A stretch of DNA of 64,000 nt from Nitrospinaceae bacterium (GTDB lineage Bacteria > UBA8248), in contig JABJAL010000011.1 in NCBI GenBank assembly GCA_018669005.1, positions 20,550-84,549 on the forward strand, given 5' to 3'. How positions within the stretch are numbered: the first letter of the stretch is position 1; the number at the start of each line of letters is the position of its first letter. The position numbers and the translations under genes were made by a program. The notes below the pieces were generated by a model. The model saw only the letters and a program-made list of their open reading frames with translations. It searched no databases and was not told the DNA's origin. Positions 56,521 to 64,000 of this stretch are shown piece by piece.

Positions 56521-57189
56521 CTAGACGCCGCCGTGCGCCTTTGACCAGACTTCGGGCTCGTCGAGAAATTTCTTAATTTCAGCCGATTGCTCTGCGTTGA
56601 AATAACCTTTGGCGGTGCCCACCTCTAGATTAGATCGCCAGTCGGCCAGGCCGTGAAGCGTGATCTGGGCATCGGATATAATTTTTTCGGCGGTGGGAAA
56701 AACACCGTAGAAAAAAACGACGATGCAGTGGTCCACAATGGCCCCCGCCTCCCGGATGGCGTTGCAGAAATTCACCTTGCTTTTGCCGTCCGTGGCCAGA
56801 TCCTCGACGAGAAGCACTTTTTGCCCCTCCTCAAGGTCTCCTTCAATCTGGCTTTTGCGCCCAAAACCCTTTTTTTCTTTTCGAACATAGATCATCGGCT
56901 CGTAATAGTAGTCCGAGAGCCACGCGGCAAAAGGAATGCCTGCCGTTTCCCCGCCCGCGATGGTATCGAAGGCGTCCCGTCCGATGTTCGTGTCAATTTC
57001 CTCGGCAGCGATTTGCATAATCTCGCGGCGCTGGCGGGGAGAGGAAATAATTTTCCGGCAATCCACATAGACCGGGCTGGCCCAGCCCGAGGTGAAAATA
57101 TAAGGCTCATCGAGGTTGCAATGGACCGCCTCAATCTCGAAAAGAAGCTCTGATACCCGGTTTTTGCGCTCGATAAGATGAATGCTCAT
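56521..57189 (-). CDS. pyrE: Orotate phosphoribosyltransferase
   Basis: Transfers orotate to PRPP in pyrimidine synthesis. The PRPP-binding loop is VLLVEDLATDGKSK. The lysine-rich flexible loop YVRKEKKGFGRKSQIEG and the N-terminal FTSGWASPVYVDCRKI are as in the family. The 222-aa length agrees with the longer PyrE type found in alphaproteobacteria and related groups. The start has no strong ribosome site. The gene stands alone. Confidence 0.88.
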   Translation of the reverse strand: MSIHLIERKNRVSELLFEIEAVHCNLDEPYIFTSGWASPVYVDCRKIISSPRQRREIMQIAAEEIDTNIGRDAFDTIAGGETAGIPFAAWLSDYYYEPMIYVRKEKKGFGRKSQIEGDLEEGQKVLLVEDLATDGKSKVNFCNAIREAGAIVDHCIVVFFYGVFPTAEKIISDAQITLHGLADWRSNLEVGTAKGYFNAEQSAEIKKFLDEPEVWSKAHGGV

Positions 57190-57418
57190 GCTCTGTATTC
57201 CCCATGATGGAGCGAATTTGATCCTGCCTGCTTTGATGCAGGCGCATAGGACATGCTCGGGCGCTCAGACAGTATTCAATATTTTGGAGTCAGGCCAAAG
57301 ACCCGGCCCGATTTCTGATTTGTACCACTCCCAAGGCGCTTTCTCAAAGTCTTGCCGCGTAGCGGCGTAATATTTTCAGGGGAGGGGCTGGCGGAGCTTG
57401 TTTATTGATCGTAGCTCC

Positions 57419-58372
57419 TCAGGGGTTTTCCTCTCCCTCGCTTTTTAAATCCCGCATCAAGCGCTCGAAATTCTTTTGATAGCTGTCGTGGTCTTTCCAG
57501 TTGGTGAAATCGCCGATGTGGCGCGAGCGCCTGATGTCAGCGGCCCAGCCCGCATCTGTGTCATTCACCGCGCCGTCTAGTCGGATGGGAAAAAGAACGG
57601 TCTCTTTTTTATCCTCCGGCTGTTTTCGCTCCTTCTCAAAAGCGGCTTCGACTTCTGATTCCACCCAATTACTCGCAATCGAGTCTTTTGAAAAAATCAA
57701 AAGAAGCTTGTCATAAATCCGAATGGACTCATCGATTCGGTCCCGGAATTTATCGCCAATCTTCAAATCCTCCCGCGCGAACCAGCAGCGAACGCCCTTC
57801 GCCTGAAGGTCCGCATAAAGACTTTCCGCAAAAGACCGGTCTTTTTCGGAATAGCTGATGAAGCAGGAGTAAAACTGGAAGGGCTCGTTTCGGAAGGAGG
57901 GGAGAAGTTGAATGTAATCCTCCGGCAGGCCGACTCCCCGTAAAAATTTCGGGGGCAATGCGCCGGATTTCATCAGGGTACGGTGGTCAACCGTACTTGG
58001 GCCAAGATGTTGACATTCATCCAGTCCATCGGTCTCGCTTAAATCTACATCGGAGAAAATAGTTTCACCTAGAAGTGCCGTAGTGAGGTCCGCCCCGTTG
58101 AGGAATGTCTTGATGAGGTTCGCCAGTATGAGGTTCGCTCCGTTGAGGTTTGCTCCACTGAGGTCCGTCACGCCGAGGTTCGCTCCGAAGAGTTTTGCCT
58201 CGCTGAGGTTCGCTCCGTTGAGGTTTGTCCCGCTTAAGTCCGTCCCGCCGAGGTCCGCCCCGCTGAGGTTCGTCTCGCTGAGGTCGGGCTGAATCTTCTG
58301 ATTATTCTCCCGCCATTTATTCCAGGCAGGCACTCCCTTTTTCAGAATGTCGAGGTGTTCTTTATTCGCCAT
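57419..58372 (-). CDS. Pentapeptide-repeat protein fused to a TIR domain
   Basis: Residues 28-118 are about eighteen pentapeptide repeats (A/S/N-D/N-L-x-x, e.g. LSGADLGGTDLSGTNLNGANL), which fold as a square beta-helix. A linker of 50 residues follows. From residue 168 comes a TIR domain: SCFISYSEKDRSFAESLYADL, GVRCWFAREDLKIGDKF, LLLIFSKDSIASNWVESEVEAAFE (Trp236, Glu238/Glu240). In NAD-cleaving TIRs a Glu in this last helix is catalytic, so activity is possible but not proven. Pentapeptide-TIR fusions are candidates for stress or defence effectors. No other defence gene adjoins. 317 aa. Confidence 0.88.
   Translation of the reverse strand: MANKEHLDILKKGVPAWNKWRENNQKIQPDLSETNLSGADLGGTDLSGTNLNGANLSEAKLFGANLGVTDLSGANLNGANLILANLIKTFLNGADLTTALLGETIFSDVDLSETDGLDECQHLGPSTVDHRTLMKSGALPPKFLRGVGLPEDYIQLLPSFRNEPFQFYSCFISYSEKDRSFAESLYADLQAKGVRCWFAREDLKIGDKFRDRIDESIRIYDKLLLIFSKDSIASNWVESEVEAAFEKERKQPEDKKETVLFPIRLDGAVNDTDAGWAADIRRSRHIGDFTNWKDHDSYQKNFERLMRDLKSEGEENP
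58085..58290 (-). repeat. 15-base tandem repeats under the pentapeptide region
   Basis: The DNA coding for the pentapeptides repeats with a period of 15 bases, many units close to GAGGTTCGCTCCGTT on the plus strand. Such DNA can gain or lose units by recombination or slippage without shifting the frame. Confidence 0.75.
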
Positions 58373-58554
58373 GCGGGGGCTCCCTCGTGCATGAATGTCC
58401 GGTGGGGGATTCTACCGCATATGGGCGGGGCTGTTCACCCGCGCTTTTACGGATTTGACGGAAGATGAAATAAATTGCCCGGAGGGTTTGAGCGGGTGTG
58501 GGCGAGGGCGAGGCTGGCCGCTCTGGAAATGGAATAGATGCCGGGCCGAAGCCG

Positions 58555-59325
58555 CTATTTGCCCTTCTCGCGGCCGTTCAGGATTTCGCTATTGCGGTGC
58601 TGGATGTAGATGCTTCTGATGAGAGAGTAATAATCAAACGCATCTCGCTCCAAATCGTCGAGTGTCTTGATGTTGCGGGCCCTGAAGTCCACAAATTGGG
58701 TCCCGCGCATTCCGTAAAGCCACAACTCTGCGTCGTTGTGGGCGGCGATATATGTCAGGGGGTCGAGGAACGAATCAACCGCCTTGCCCGCAGCATCGCG
58801 AAAGTTCGAGGGCCCGAAAATGGGGAGCACCAGATAGGGCCCCTCTTTAATGCCAGCGACGGCAAGTGTCTGGCCAAAATCCTCGCTATGATATTTGAAC
58901 CCCATGTCATAGGCGGTGTCGAACAGGCCGCCGATCCCGAGGGTGGAGTTAATCAAAAAACGCATTGTCGTATCGCTGGCACGCTCGCCTTCACCTTGAA
59001 GTAAATCGTTTGCCAGGACGACGGGTGAGGAAAGATTGCGGATAAAGTTTCGAATCGAATCGCGCGCCTCGAAAGGCAATATCGCTTGGTACAACTCGGC
59101 CAAGGGGCGCCCGATGGCTTTATCGAGAATGATGTTGAGATCAAACATCGTCCGGTTGAACGACTCGAAAGGGTCGATTGTCTCTTCTTCTGATTGTTCT
59201 TCTTTGTCTTGGGCAAAAGCCGGAGATGAGGAAACAATGGCCAGCATCACCACGAGAAAAATGGGAATCAAAAGACGTGCCGCCCTGGAGAGGCGTCCAC
59301 GCAAGTTAGGTCGAATATATCTCAA
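58555..59325 (-). CDS. mlaA: MlaA/VacJ-family outer membrane lipid-asymmetry protein
   Basis: Removes phospholipid from the outer leaflet of the outer membrane. After a signal peptide (RLLIPIFLVVMLAIVSSSPAFA) and an acidic linker the family core begins DPFESFNRTMFDLN. It continues with FIRNLSSPVVLANDLLQGE, FLINSTLGIGGLFDTA, SEDFGQTLAVAGIKEGPYLVLPIFGPSNFRDAAG and VDSFLDPLTYI. E. coli MlaA is a lipoprotein; here no lipobox Cys is seen at the cleavage site, so it may be an ordinary periplasmic form or the start may differ. An MlaF-like ATPase lies at 8.6 kb. 256 aa. Confidence 0.9.
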   Translation of the reverse strand: MRYIRPNLRGRLSRAARLLIPIFLVVMLAIVSSSPAFAQDKEEQSEEETIDPFESFNRTMFDLNIILDKAIGRPLAELYQAILPFEARDSIRNFIRNLSSPVVLANDLLQGEGERASDTTMRFLINSTLGIGGLFDTAYDMGFKYHSEDFGQTLAVAGIKEGPYLVLPIFGPSNFRDAAGKAVDSFLDPLTYIAAHNDAELWLYGMRGTQFVDFRARNIKTLDDLERDAFDYYSLIRSIYIQHRNSEILNGREKGK

Positions 59326-59829
59326 TCGATGACTCCTGAGGATGAAAATATTCGTCTATGGAAATGTAGGCTTGGTTATTGGAACGGCCAAAAACTTCGA
59401 AACATTAACATGAAGGAGCGCCTCAGGCCATGTGGCAAAACGCACCAGAATCACCGTATTTTAATTTTTTTTAAAACGCTATTCCCTGATTGAACGGCAG
59501 CTTGAATTTTAGGAGCCCCGTATCGAATCTTGCGGAACAATTTTTTTGCCGTATTCAGAGCGATTGCCAACTATTGTCGAGTTTTGGTTCTGGTAGGCGA
59601 CCAGGGGTGGTTATTTTTTTCTTCAGATATTATCTCGCTTACCGATTAAAAATGGAGGGAATGGAATGGCTGTTTTCGCTTTTATGGGCATCGGAACTTC
59701 AAGGTGTGCGAATAATAATTGTAAGTTATTGATATTAAACGATAAATTTAGCATGAAGGAGAGCTTGACATATATTTCGAAATTATTTAAATTATACAAA
59801 TAGTTTATTTAACGGTACTAGAGGTAATT
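59326..59829. other. AT-rich gap between mlaA and the small Ala/Pro-rich gene
   Basis: In these 504 bases I see no gene I can support; an 80-codon frame at 59490-59732 has no ribosome site or recognisable features. The last 100 bases are very AT-rich and probably hold the promoter of the small gene that follows. Confidence 0.45.
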
Positions 59830-59994
59830 ATGATTGAAGTTACAGCAATACCCACTACGGCTCCTGCTCTGCCGACCAAGGAAAATATTTCGACGCAGAT
59901 TGAGCCCGAGGCTGCCTCGGAGCCAGAAGCTGCCCCCGCCCTTTCGGCGCCTCCCGAGGCTGCAACGGGTCAAGTCGTAGATACACAGGTTTGA
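59830..59994 (+). CDS. Small Ala/Pro/Glu-rich protein of unknown function
   Basis: An ATG with GAGG five bases upstream opens a 54-codon frame ending in GQVVDTQV. The product is rich in Ala, Pro, Glu and Thr, has no membrane segment, and looks unstructured. It lies 45 bases before the receiver-domain gene on the same strand, so the two probably form an operon. I do not recognise the family; the C-terminal pattern recalls short proteins in motility loci but this is weak. Confidence 0.55.
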   Translation: MIEVTAIPTTAPALPTKENISTQIEPEAASEPEAAPALSAPPEAATGQVVDTQV

Positions 59995-60039
59995 AGCGTT
60001 AATTTTTTTATTTTAAACATTTCGTGAGGTGTCAAGGAC

Positions 60040-60447
60040 TTGGCTAATATTTTGATAGCTGCCCACGATGAAACGTTGCGCCACTTGCTCGGCACTGCGC
60101 TCAGGCGTTTTGATCACGATGTGATCATGTCGGTGAACGGAAAGCATATTCTCGATTTAATTCAAAAAGATATCTTTGATCTCGCCATAATTGACGAGAA
60201 TTTACAGGACACAACGGCGTTGGAAATACTTGAGCAGGTGGGTGGGCACCTTGGCCTCAGTGTTAAATACATGGTGATGAGTTCAAAATCCTCGGCAGAT
60301 GTTATCAGGGGATATATAGAATCGGGGGCTACCGATTTTGTCCTCAAACCCTTTAGTCTTCCCAAGGTTGTGACACGCATTGAATCGATATTGAACTCGA
60401 AACCGGCTCCAAAGGTGATGAGAGCCGAGGAGTACAAGGCGTCCTAG
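60040..60447 (+). CDS. Single-domain response regulator
   Basis: A CheY-like receiver domain of 135 aa without output domain. The phosphorylated Asp is Asp52 in DLAIIDENL; the acidic pair is Asp10/Glu11; Ser81 stands in the usual Thr/Ser position (MVMSSK); and Lys103 is in FVLKPFSLP. The tail of 15 residues is basic and probably flexible. The TTG start has AAGG just before it. No kinase is adjacent; the four-GAF kinase 7 kb upstream lacks a receiver and is one possible partner. Confidence 0.85.
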   Translation: MANILIAAHDETLRHLLGTALRRFDHDVIMSVNGKHILDLIQKDIFDLAIIDENLQDTTALEILEQVGGHLGLSVKYMVMSSKSSADVIRGYIESGATDFVLKPFSLPKVVTRIESILNSKPAPKVMRAEEYKAS

Positions 60448-61868
60448 CCGTTTTTATGGCTCAGCAATCTCTCGGCCGAGGCTGAGAGGCGCTCTTTTAA
60501 ACTCGATAGTTCTTCCCCTGCTCGCAAGAGCTTTCCATTTTCCTTCATTTTTTTTCCTGCCACAAAAACCGTATCCACATTTTCGCGTCCCGCCTGGAAT
60601 ACAACGGCCTGGACAGGGTCGTTCACGGGCATCATGTTGAGGCTGTCGGTGCGCAATAAAACAATGTCGGCCTGCTTGCCGGGGGTGATTGAGCCGATTC
60701 GGCTCTCCATGCCAAGGGCGCGGGCATTGTTGATGGTGGCCCAGGCGAGCGCCTCAAAGGCGGGGAGGATGGTTTTCTCCTCCTTGGCGCTTGCGGCGGT
60801 GCCCGAGGCGGCAAAGGCCACGTTGTCGAAAATGCGCTGGCTCTGGAGCGCAAAGCGCATGGTGTGGAACATGTCGCCGGCGGCGTAGATTTCAATATCG
60901 GCGCCAATGGAGGGTTTGCCCCCTAACCGCAGCACCCGGCCGCAGAGTGATTGGGCCGGGTGTTTTTGCATTTCGACGGGCGGGGTTGCTGTGACGGAGG
61001 CGCCCGAATCGACGATGAGGGCTAGCTCATCATCGCCCAGGTAGTTGCCGTGGACGATATTGTGTTTGGGCCCGAGCAGGCCTTCTTTTTTTAAAATGGC
61101 GTAACCATCGGGCACCAGGCGCGAGGCGTCGCCCCAGATGTGGGCACTAGAGATGAGATCCCATTCGCGGGCCAGGCGAAAGTCGTGGAGGGCGACTTCG
61201 AGGGTGGCGTAGTCGGACCCGAGGATCGCCATGGCGAGGGTTACGAGCGCATCATCGCTGGAGAGGCGACCTGTGCGAAGTCGCTTTATCTCGCTGGCGG
61301 GATGGGGAATCGTGGAATAGTGGGGCTCGCCCTCCTTGGGATCGGGCTTGACGGTTCCGTGCCCGAAAAGGGCGCGCACGCCGGACTCAAAAAGAGCGTC
61401 GATGGCGGCATCCGAGTGGGCGGGGGTGGCGTTGTTGTGGCACCAGTCGAAGAGGGTGGTCGTGCCGGCGTCGAGTTGTGAGAGCGCCCCGGCCAGGTTG
61501 CCCAGGTAGGTGTCCTCGGGGGTGTAAATCGGGGCAAGGCCCGCATGGACGATGCGGAAATATTCGCGCCCCGCCCAATCGCCCCCGATGCCGCGAAGGG
61601 CTGTCTCCCAGGTGTGGAGGTGGGCGTTGATGAGACCCGGGATGGCGATCATGTTGCGCGCATCGATTACCTGTGCCTCTGGGGCGCTGAGCTCGCTGCC
61701 GACCTGGGCGATGAGTGCGCCATCTATGAGAATGTCCCCGCCCGTTATCTCGCCGACAGCTGGGTCGCCTAGAGATGGGTCCATCGAGATGATGGTGGCG
61801 TTCTTAATAAGTGTCTGGGAGGAAGATGTCTGTGACATAGGTGTCTGTGACATGGGTGTTTGTGACAT
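60444..61868 (-). CDS. Amidohydrolase, TrzA/AtzA/SsnA type (Mta/SAH deaminase-like)
   Basis: Metal-dependent deaminase or chlorohydrolase. Metal ligands are seen as His-x-His in LINAHLHTWE, His in ISSAHIWGD, His in NIVHGNYL and Asp in PSIGADIE. The 474-aa protein ends with the usual urease-type beta domain (ITPGKQADIVLLRTDSLNMM). The substrate cannot be told; no purine or triazine genes adjoin. The N-terminus is a tandem repeat MSQTP-MSQTP-MSQTS-SSQTL. The first ATG (61868) has AAGGAG six bases upstream, so I keep it, but each of the first three units offers a start. It converges on the receiver gene, and the two frames overlap by four bases. Confidence 0.85.
   Translation of the reverse strand: MSQTPMSQTPMSQTSSSQTLIKNATIISMDPSLGDPAVGEITGGDILIDGALIAQVGSELSAPEAQVIDARNMIAIPGLINAHLHTWETALRGIGGDWAGREYFRIVHAGLAPIYTPEDTYLGNLAGALSQLDAGTTTLFDWCHNNATPAHSDAAIDALFESGVRALFGHGTVKPDPKEGEPHYSTIPHPASEIKRLRTGRLSSDDALVTLAMAILGSDYATLEVALHDFRLAREWDLISSAHIWGDASRLVPDGYAILKKEGLLGPKHNIVHGNYLGDDELALIVDSGASVTATPPVEMQKHPAQSLCGRVLRLGGKPSIGADIEIYAAGDMFHTMRFALQSQRIFDNVAFAASGTAASAKEEKTILPAFEALAWATINNARALGMESRIGSITPGKQADIVLLRTDSLNMMPVNDPVQAVVFQAGRENVDTVFVAGKKMKENGKLLRAGEELSSLKERLSASAERLLSHKNG
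61809..61868 (-). repeat. 15-base tandem repeat at the start of the amidohydrolase gene
   Basis: Four units related to ATGTCACAGACACCT follow one another in frame; the first three each begin with ATG. Slippage would add or remove five residues and a start codon without shifting the frame. Confidence 0.8.
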
Positions 61869-62013
61869 GTGCGCTCCTTGTTTTTGAGTAGGCCCGCATA
61901 AATTATAAGACGTTAAATATCAATAAGTTATGTGGTCTAATGCGCCCCGCGCGAATATGTGCGACATGTGGCACTCATACACCCATGCGCTCCTAGGCAC
62001 GGGCTTTCTCTCG

Positions 62014-62886
62014 TTAAGAGACAATCAACCAGGCACCCAAGACCGAGAGAATGCCGCCAGTTACCACTCGTATCGAAATTGCCTCCTGATTACGGAAAAA
62101 TACCCACGAGAAAAAAATGATTATCATCACCGAGATGCGATTTATCGGGATCACCTCGACGAGTCTTCCATTTTTTACAGCGGATAGAAAAAACACCGCA
62201 GCCAGGGCGTTAGAAATTCCTCCCAGAACAACGATAAAAATCGGGCGTAACTTCAAGGAGCGAGGAATGCCCTCATTCGTAAATGGAAGAACGAGGAGCA
62301 TGAGAAGTAGCGCCGTTGAGGTGGAGACGACCATGCCCACAGAGGCAGAAGGAAGCCAGAAAAAACCTAATTTCAAGAAAAAGTGAGAGAGCGCCAAGAA
62401 AAATGCCACTGCGACAGGAACCAGGTAGTAGTGAAGAGAAATGGATTTTTGCACTTTGCTGCCTTCCGATACTAAGAGTATGGAGCCGATCATAATGAAA
62501 AGGGTTCCGGCGCCCACTTCCCAGCTGAATTCTTCTCCGAGAATAAAAACGGCAAACATCGCGGACCAGATAAGGCTGGTTTGGATGATGATGGAGCCCC
62601 TGGCCAGACCGACGAGGTTGATTGAAATGAAACTCAGGTAGCGGGCGACGAATGAACTCGAAAACCCTACGACCGCGAACCAAAAAACACCCATTAGCGG
62701 CCAGTTTTCCACTCGGCCTGTGAGAAAATAGTAGCACCAGGCGATAATGGCCGTAACGAGAAGTGAAAATAGTGTGGTTGTTGCAGGGCTAAAAGTGCTC
62801 AAAGCCCCTCGGTAAAGTGTGCGGGCCGAGGCAATGAAAAAGGCCGCTATCAGCGCTGCTACGTTTGCGTTAAGAAAATCGAACAA
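62014..62886 (-). CDS. EamA/DMT-family transporter
   Basis: An inner-membrane carrier with about ten membrane segments in two EamA halves (residues 1-140 and 150-290). Recognisable phrases are LSFISINLVGLARGSIIIQTSLIWSAM in the first half and FFLSAVKNGRLVEVIPINRISVMI in the second. It probably exports or takes up small metabolites; the substrate is unknown. Length 290 aa is normal. It is transcribed toward the amidohydrolase, with 145 bases between. Confidence 0.85.
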   Translation of the reverse strand: MFDFLNANVAALIAAFFIASARTLYRGALSTFSPATTTLFSLLVTAIIAWCYYFLTGRVENWPLMGVFWFAVVGFSSSFVARYLSFISINLVGLARGSIIIQTSLIWSAMFAVFILGEEFSWEVGAGTLFIMIGSILLVSEGSKVQKSISLHYYLVPVAVAFFLALSHFFLKLGFFWLPSASVGMVVSTSTALLLMLLVLPFTNEGIPRSLKLRPIFIVVLGGISNALAAVFFLSAVKNGRLVEVIPINRISVMIIIFFSWVFFRNQEAISIRVVTGGILSVLGAWLIVS

Positions 62887-63301
62887 ATAGACACCAGAGA
62901 TTTAAGGGAGCGAAAGAGAAGCATTATCCCACGAAAATGGCGGGGAGGCGATGAGTGAGTCATCCAATGACAATGTGATGGCCCAATTCCCGCGTTAATA
63001 AAAAGAGATTTTCCGGAGGGATTTAGGCGACCCCAAGGGGATTGGTCCATTACCCTGTATAAAAAAATAAACGGAAAAATCCACTAGCTAAAAAGGTCTG
63101 CGGCTTGCTGGGTAGGCCCAATTTTTAAAGATACCTACCAGTAGTATGCAGGGAAGGGGGAAGGGTCGTTTTCAGTGTCGGGATTGTGATATATACAGCT
63201 CTGGCAAATTCGATCTGGAGAATATTGATTTTATCCTCTGGTTTTGCCTGGTTAAAAATTTCATGTACCGATGAACACTGATTCATCAAGGAGGGGCGCA
63301 T
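62887..63301. other. Gap upstream of the DUF302 gene
   Basis: I see no gene in these 415 bases. The sequence is AT-rich in its second half, and a 15-base segment at 63029-63043 recurs downstream of the DUF302 gene (see repeat entry). The region should hold the promoters of both the transporter gene and the DUF302 gene, but no clear boxes stand out. Confidence 0.4.
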
Positions 63302-63751
63302 ATGCGACAGTTATTGATAATTCTTTTCTCGCTTTTTTTATTTCCTTCATTGGCATCAGCGGATGAGGGATTAATTAGCGTAAAAAGTTCTCACGATGTA
63401 AAAACGACCGCAGATCGGCTCGAAAGTATATTAAAGAAAAAGGGCATGACCGTTTTCGGGAGGGTCAATCATGCAAAAGGTGCACAAAAAGTAGGGAAAA
63501 AACTGCGCCCGACCGAGCTCGTTATATTTGGGAATCCAAAAGTAGGGACTCCGTTGATGCAGTGTAATCAAAGCGTGGGAATCGATCTTCCTCAAAAAGC
63601 GCTAATCTGGAAAGATAAAATGGGCCAGGTTTGGTTATCCTATAATGATCCCAAATACCTGAGGAATCGTCACAATCTCAATAAATGCAATACGGTCATT
63701 ACGAAAATTGAAAAAGCGCTTGGAAACTTCGCTAAGGCGGCCACTAAATAA
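63302..63751 (+). CDS. Secreted DUF302-family protein
   Basis: A signal peptide (LLIILFSLFLFPSLASA) precedes one DUF302 domain. Family phrases are TADRLESILKKKGMTVFGRVNHAKGA, LRPTELVIFGNPKVGTPLMQ and GIDLPQKALIWKDKMGQVWLSYNDPKYL. The function of DUF302 is unknown. Two Cys (in MQCNQS and NKCNTV) might form a disulfide in the periplasm. The gene is AT-rich and Lys-rich compared with the rest of the window. AAGGAGG lies just upstream of the ATG. 149 aa. Confidence 0.88.
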   Translation: MRQLLIILFSLFLFPSLASADEGLISVKSSHDVKTTADRLESILKKKGMTVFGRVNHAKGAQKVGKKLRPTELVIFGNPKVGTPLMQCNQSVGIDLPQKALIWKDKMGQVWLSYNDPKYLRNRHNLNKCNTVITKIEKALGNFAKAATK

Positions 63752-63785
63752 AGATGGGTTGATGCAGGATTTCATCTGAAGGATT

Positions 63786-63819
63786 CCGCTCCTCGGCTAT
63801 TGGCTGAGGGGCGGTTTTT
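63786..63819 (+). terminator. Intrinsic terminator after the DUF302 gene
   Basis: A 12-bp stem CCGCTCCTCGGC/GCTGAGGGGCGG with two G-T pairs and a five-base loop is followed by five T. Confidence 0.85.
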
Positions 63820-63821
63820 CG

Positions 63822-63850
63822 TGGTGACCCCAAGGGGATTTGAACCTTGG
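63822..63850 (-). other. tRNA 3'-end-like remnant
   Basis: Read on the minus strand, the sequence carries GGTTCAAATCC in a hairpin (CCAAGG/CCTTGG) and then TTGGGGTC-ACCA, which looks like a T-arm, acceptor strand, discriminator A and CCA. The T-loop is nine bases rather than seven, the T-stem does not pair in the normal register, and no matching 5' acceptor (GACCCCA) was found about 70 bases upstream. So it is not a working tRNA; it may be a decayed 3' half. Confidence 0.35.
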
Positions 63851-64000
63851 ACTAGTTTACCCATCCGGCTCTTGTATACCCCCAATCACAGGATAAAGCG
63901 TATTGCCTGACAAGGATGAAGATACGCCTAGCATTTGCCTTCAGGCGCGAAATAAAGCCCTCTGGGATCGTCAATAGGGCAGGGTAGGGAAAACTCCATC

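Larger units (their letters stand above)
63029..63840 (+). repeat. 15-base direct repeat flanking the DUF302 gene
   Basis: GACCCCAAGGGGATT occurs at 63029-63043 and at 63826-63840, 797 bases apart, on both sides of one AT-rich gene. The right copy overlaps a sequence like the 3' end of a tRNA. The layout recalls the attachment-site duplication left when DNA integrates at a tRNA 3' end, but no integrase is present in the interval. Confidence 0.55.

Noticed and set aside
59490..59732. 80-codon frame before the small Ala/Pro-rich gene
   Set aside because: TTG start without ribosome site, mixed composition, no known pattern; kept only as part of the gap description.

Overview
The window is a gene-dense stretch of a Gram-negative chromosome of moderately high GC. 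An outer membrane is implied by MlaA, a CpoB/YbgF-like lipoprotein and a PpiD-like periplasmic chaperone. Gene order (prs-rplY-pth, rpsF-ssb-rpsR-rplI-dnaB, yajC-secD-secF, argBDFG, xerC-hslV-hslU, dprA-smg-topA-trmFO, mreBCD-mrdA-rodA, a TIGR03960-like radical SAM protein next to RNase G) resembles deep proteobacterial-type lineages such as Desulfobacterota, Nitrospinota or Tectomicrobia. The sequence alone does not allow a firmer placement. No rRNA, intact tRNA, CRISPR array or insertion sequence was seen.

Layout. 1-13.6 kb (+) holds housekeeping genes: translation, a membrane pyrophosphatase, replication, alanine racemase, an MlaF-like ATPase, Tgt and the Sec accessory complex. 13.7-39.6 kb is almost all on the minus strand. 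It contains a thioredoxin-fold protein whose active site is interrupted by an in-frame TGA (a probable selenoprotein), arginine biosynthesis, HslUV, XerC, TrmFO, TopA, Smg and DprA, an AT-rich methyltransferase island, a CpoB-like lipoprotein, RNase G, a large radical SAM fusion, and the cell-shape operon. 40-49.7 kb holds a PpiD-like foldase, an AbrB-like regulator, a cupin with ThiD, a compact cysteine/sulfur-carrier cluster, an Rrf2 regulator and a sorbosone-dehydrogenase-like protein. 49.8-64 kb is more accessory: a four-GAF histidine kinase, a Gfo/Idh/MocA oxidoreductase, a beta-helix protein flanked by a palindromic element and a gene remnant, an orotate phosphoribosyltransferase, a pentapeptide-TIR fusion, MlaA, a receiver-domain protein, an amidohydrolase, an EamA transporter and a DUF302 protein.

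The most unusual points are three. (1) A TlpA-like oxidoreductase has U-x-x-C in place of C-x-x-C, and a bacterial SECIS-like hairpin with a GGGCU loop lies just after the UGA. (2) In the CysO/CysM/Mec+-type cysteine cluster, the active E1-like adenylyltransferase lacks the N-terminal arginine segment, while a second, ATP-site-degenerate E1-like protein keeps it. This suggests a heterodimeric E1 like the eukaryotic ones. The sulfur carrier ends in Gly-Gly-Arg, so it probably needs trimming by the adjacent JAMM protease. (3) A pentapeptide-repeat/TIR fusion could be a stress or defence effector.

Many gene junctions overlap as ATGA, TAATG or TTGA, so translation of the operons is probably tightly coupled. 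Several starts here were moved downstream of the longest reading frame because a clear Shine-Dalgarno sequence or family alignment supports the shorter protein.
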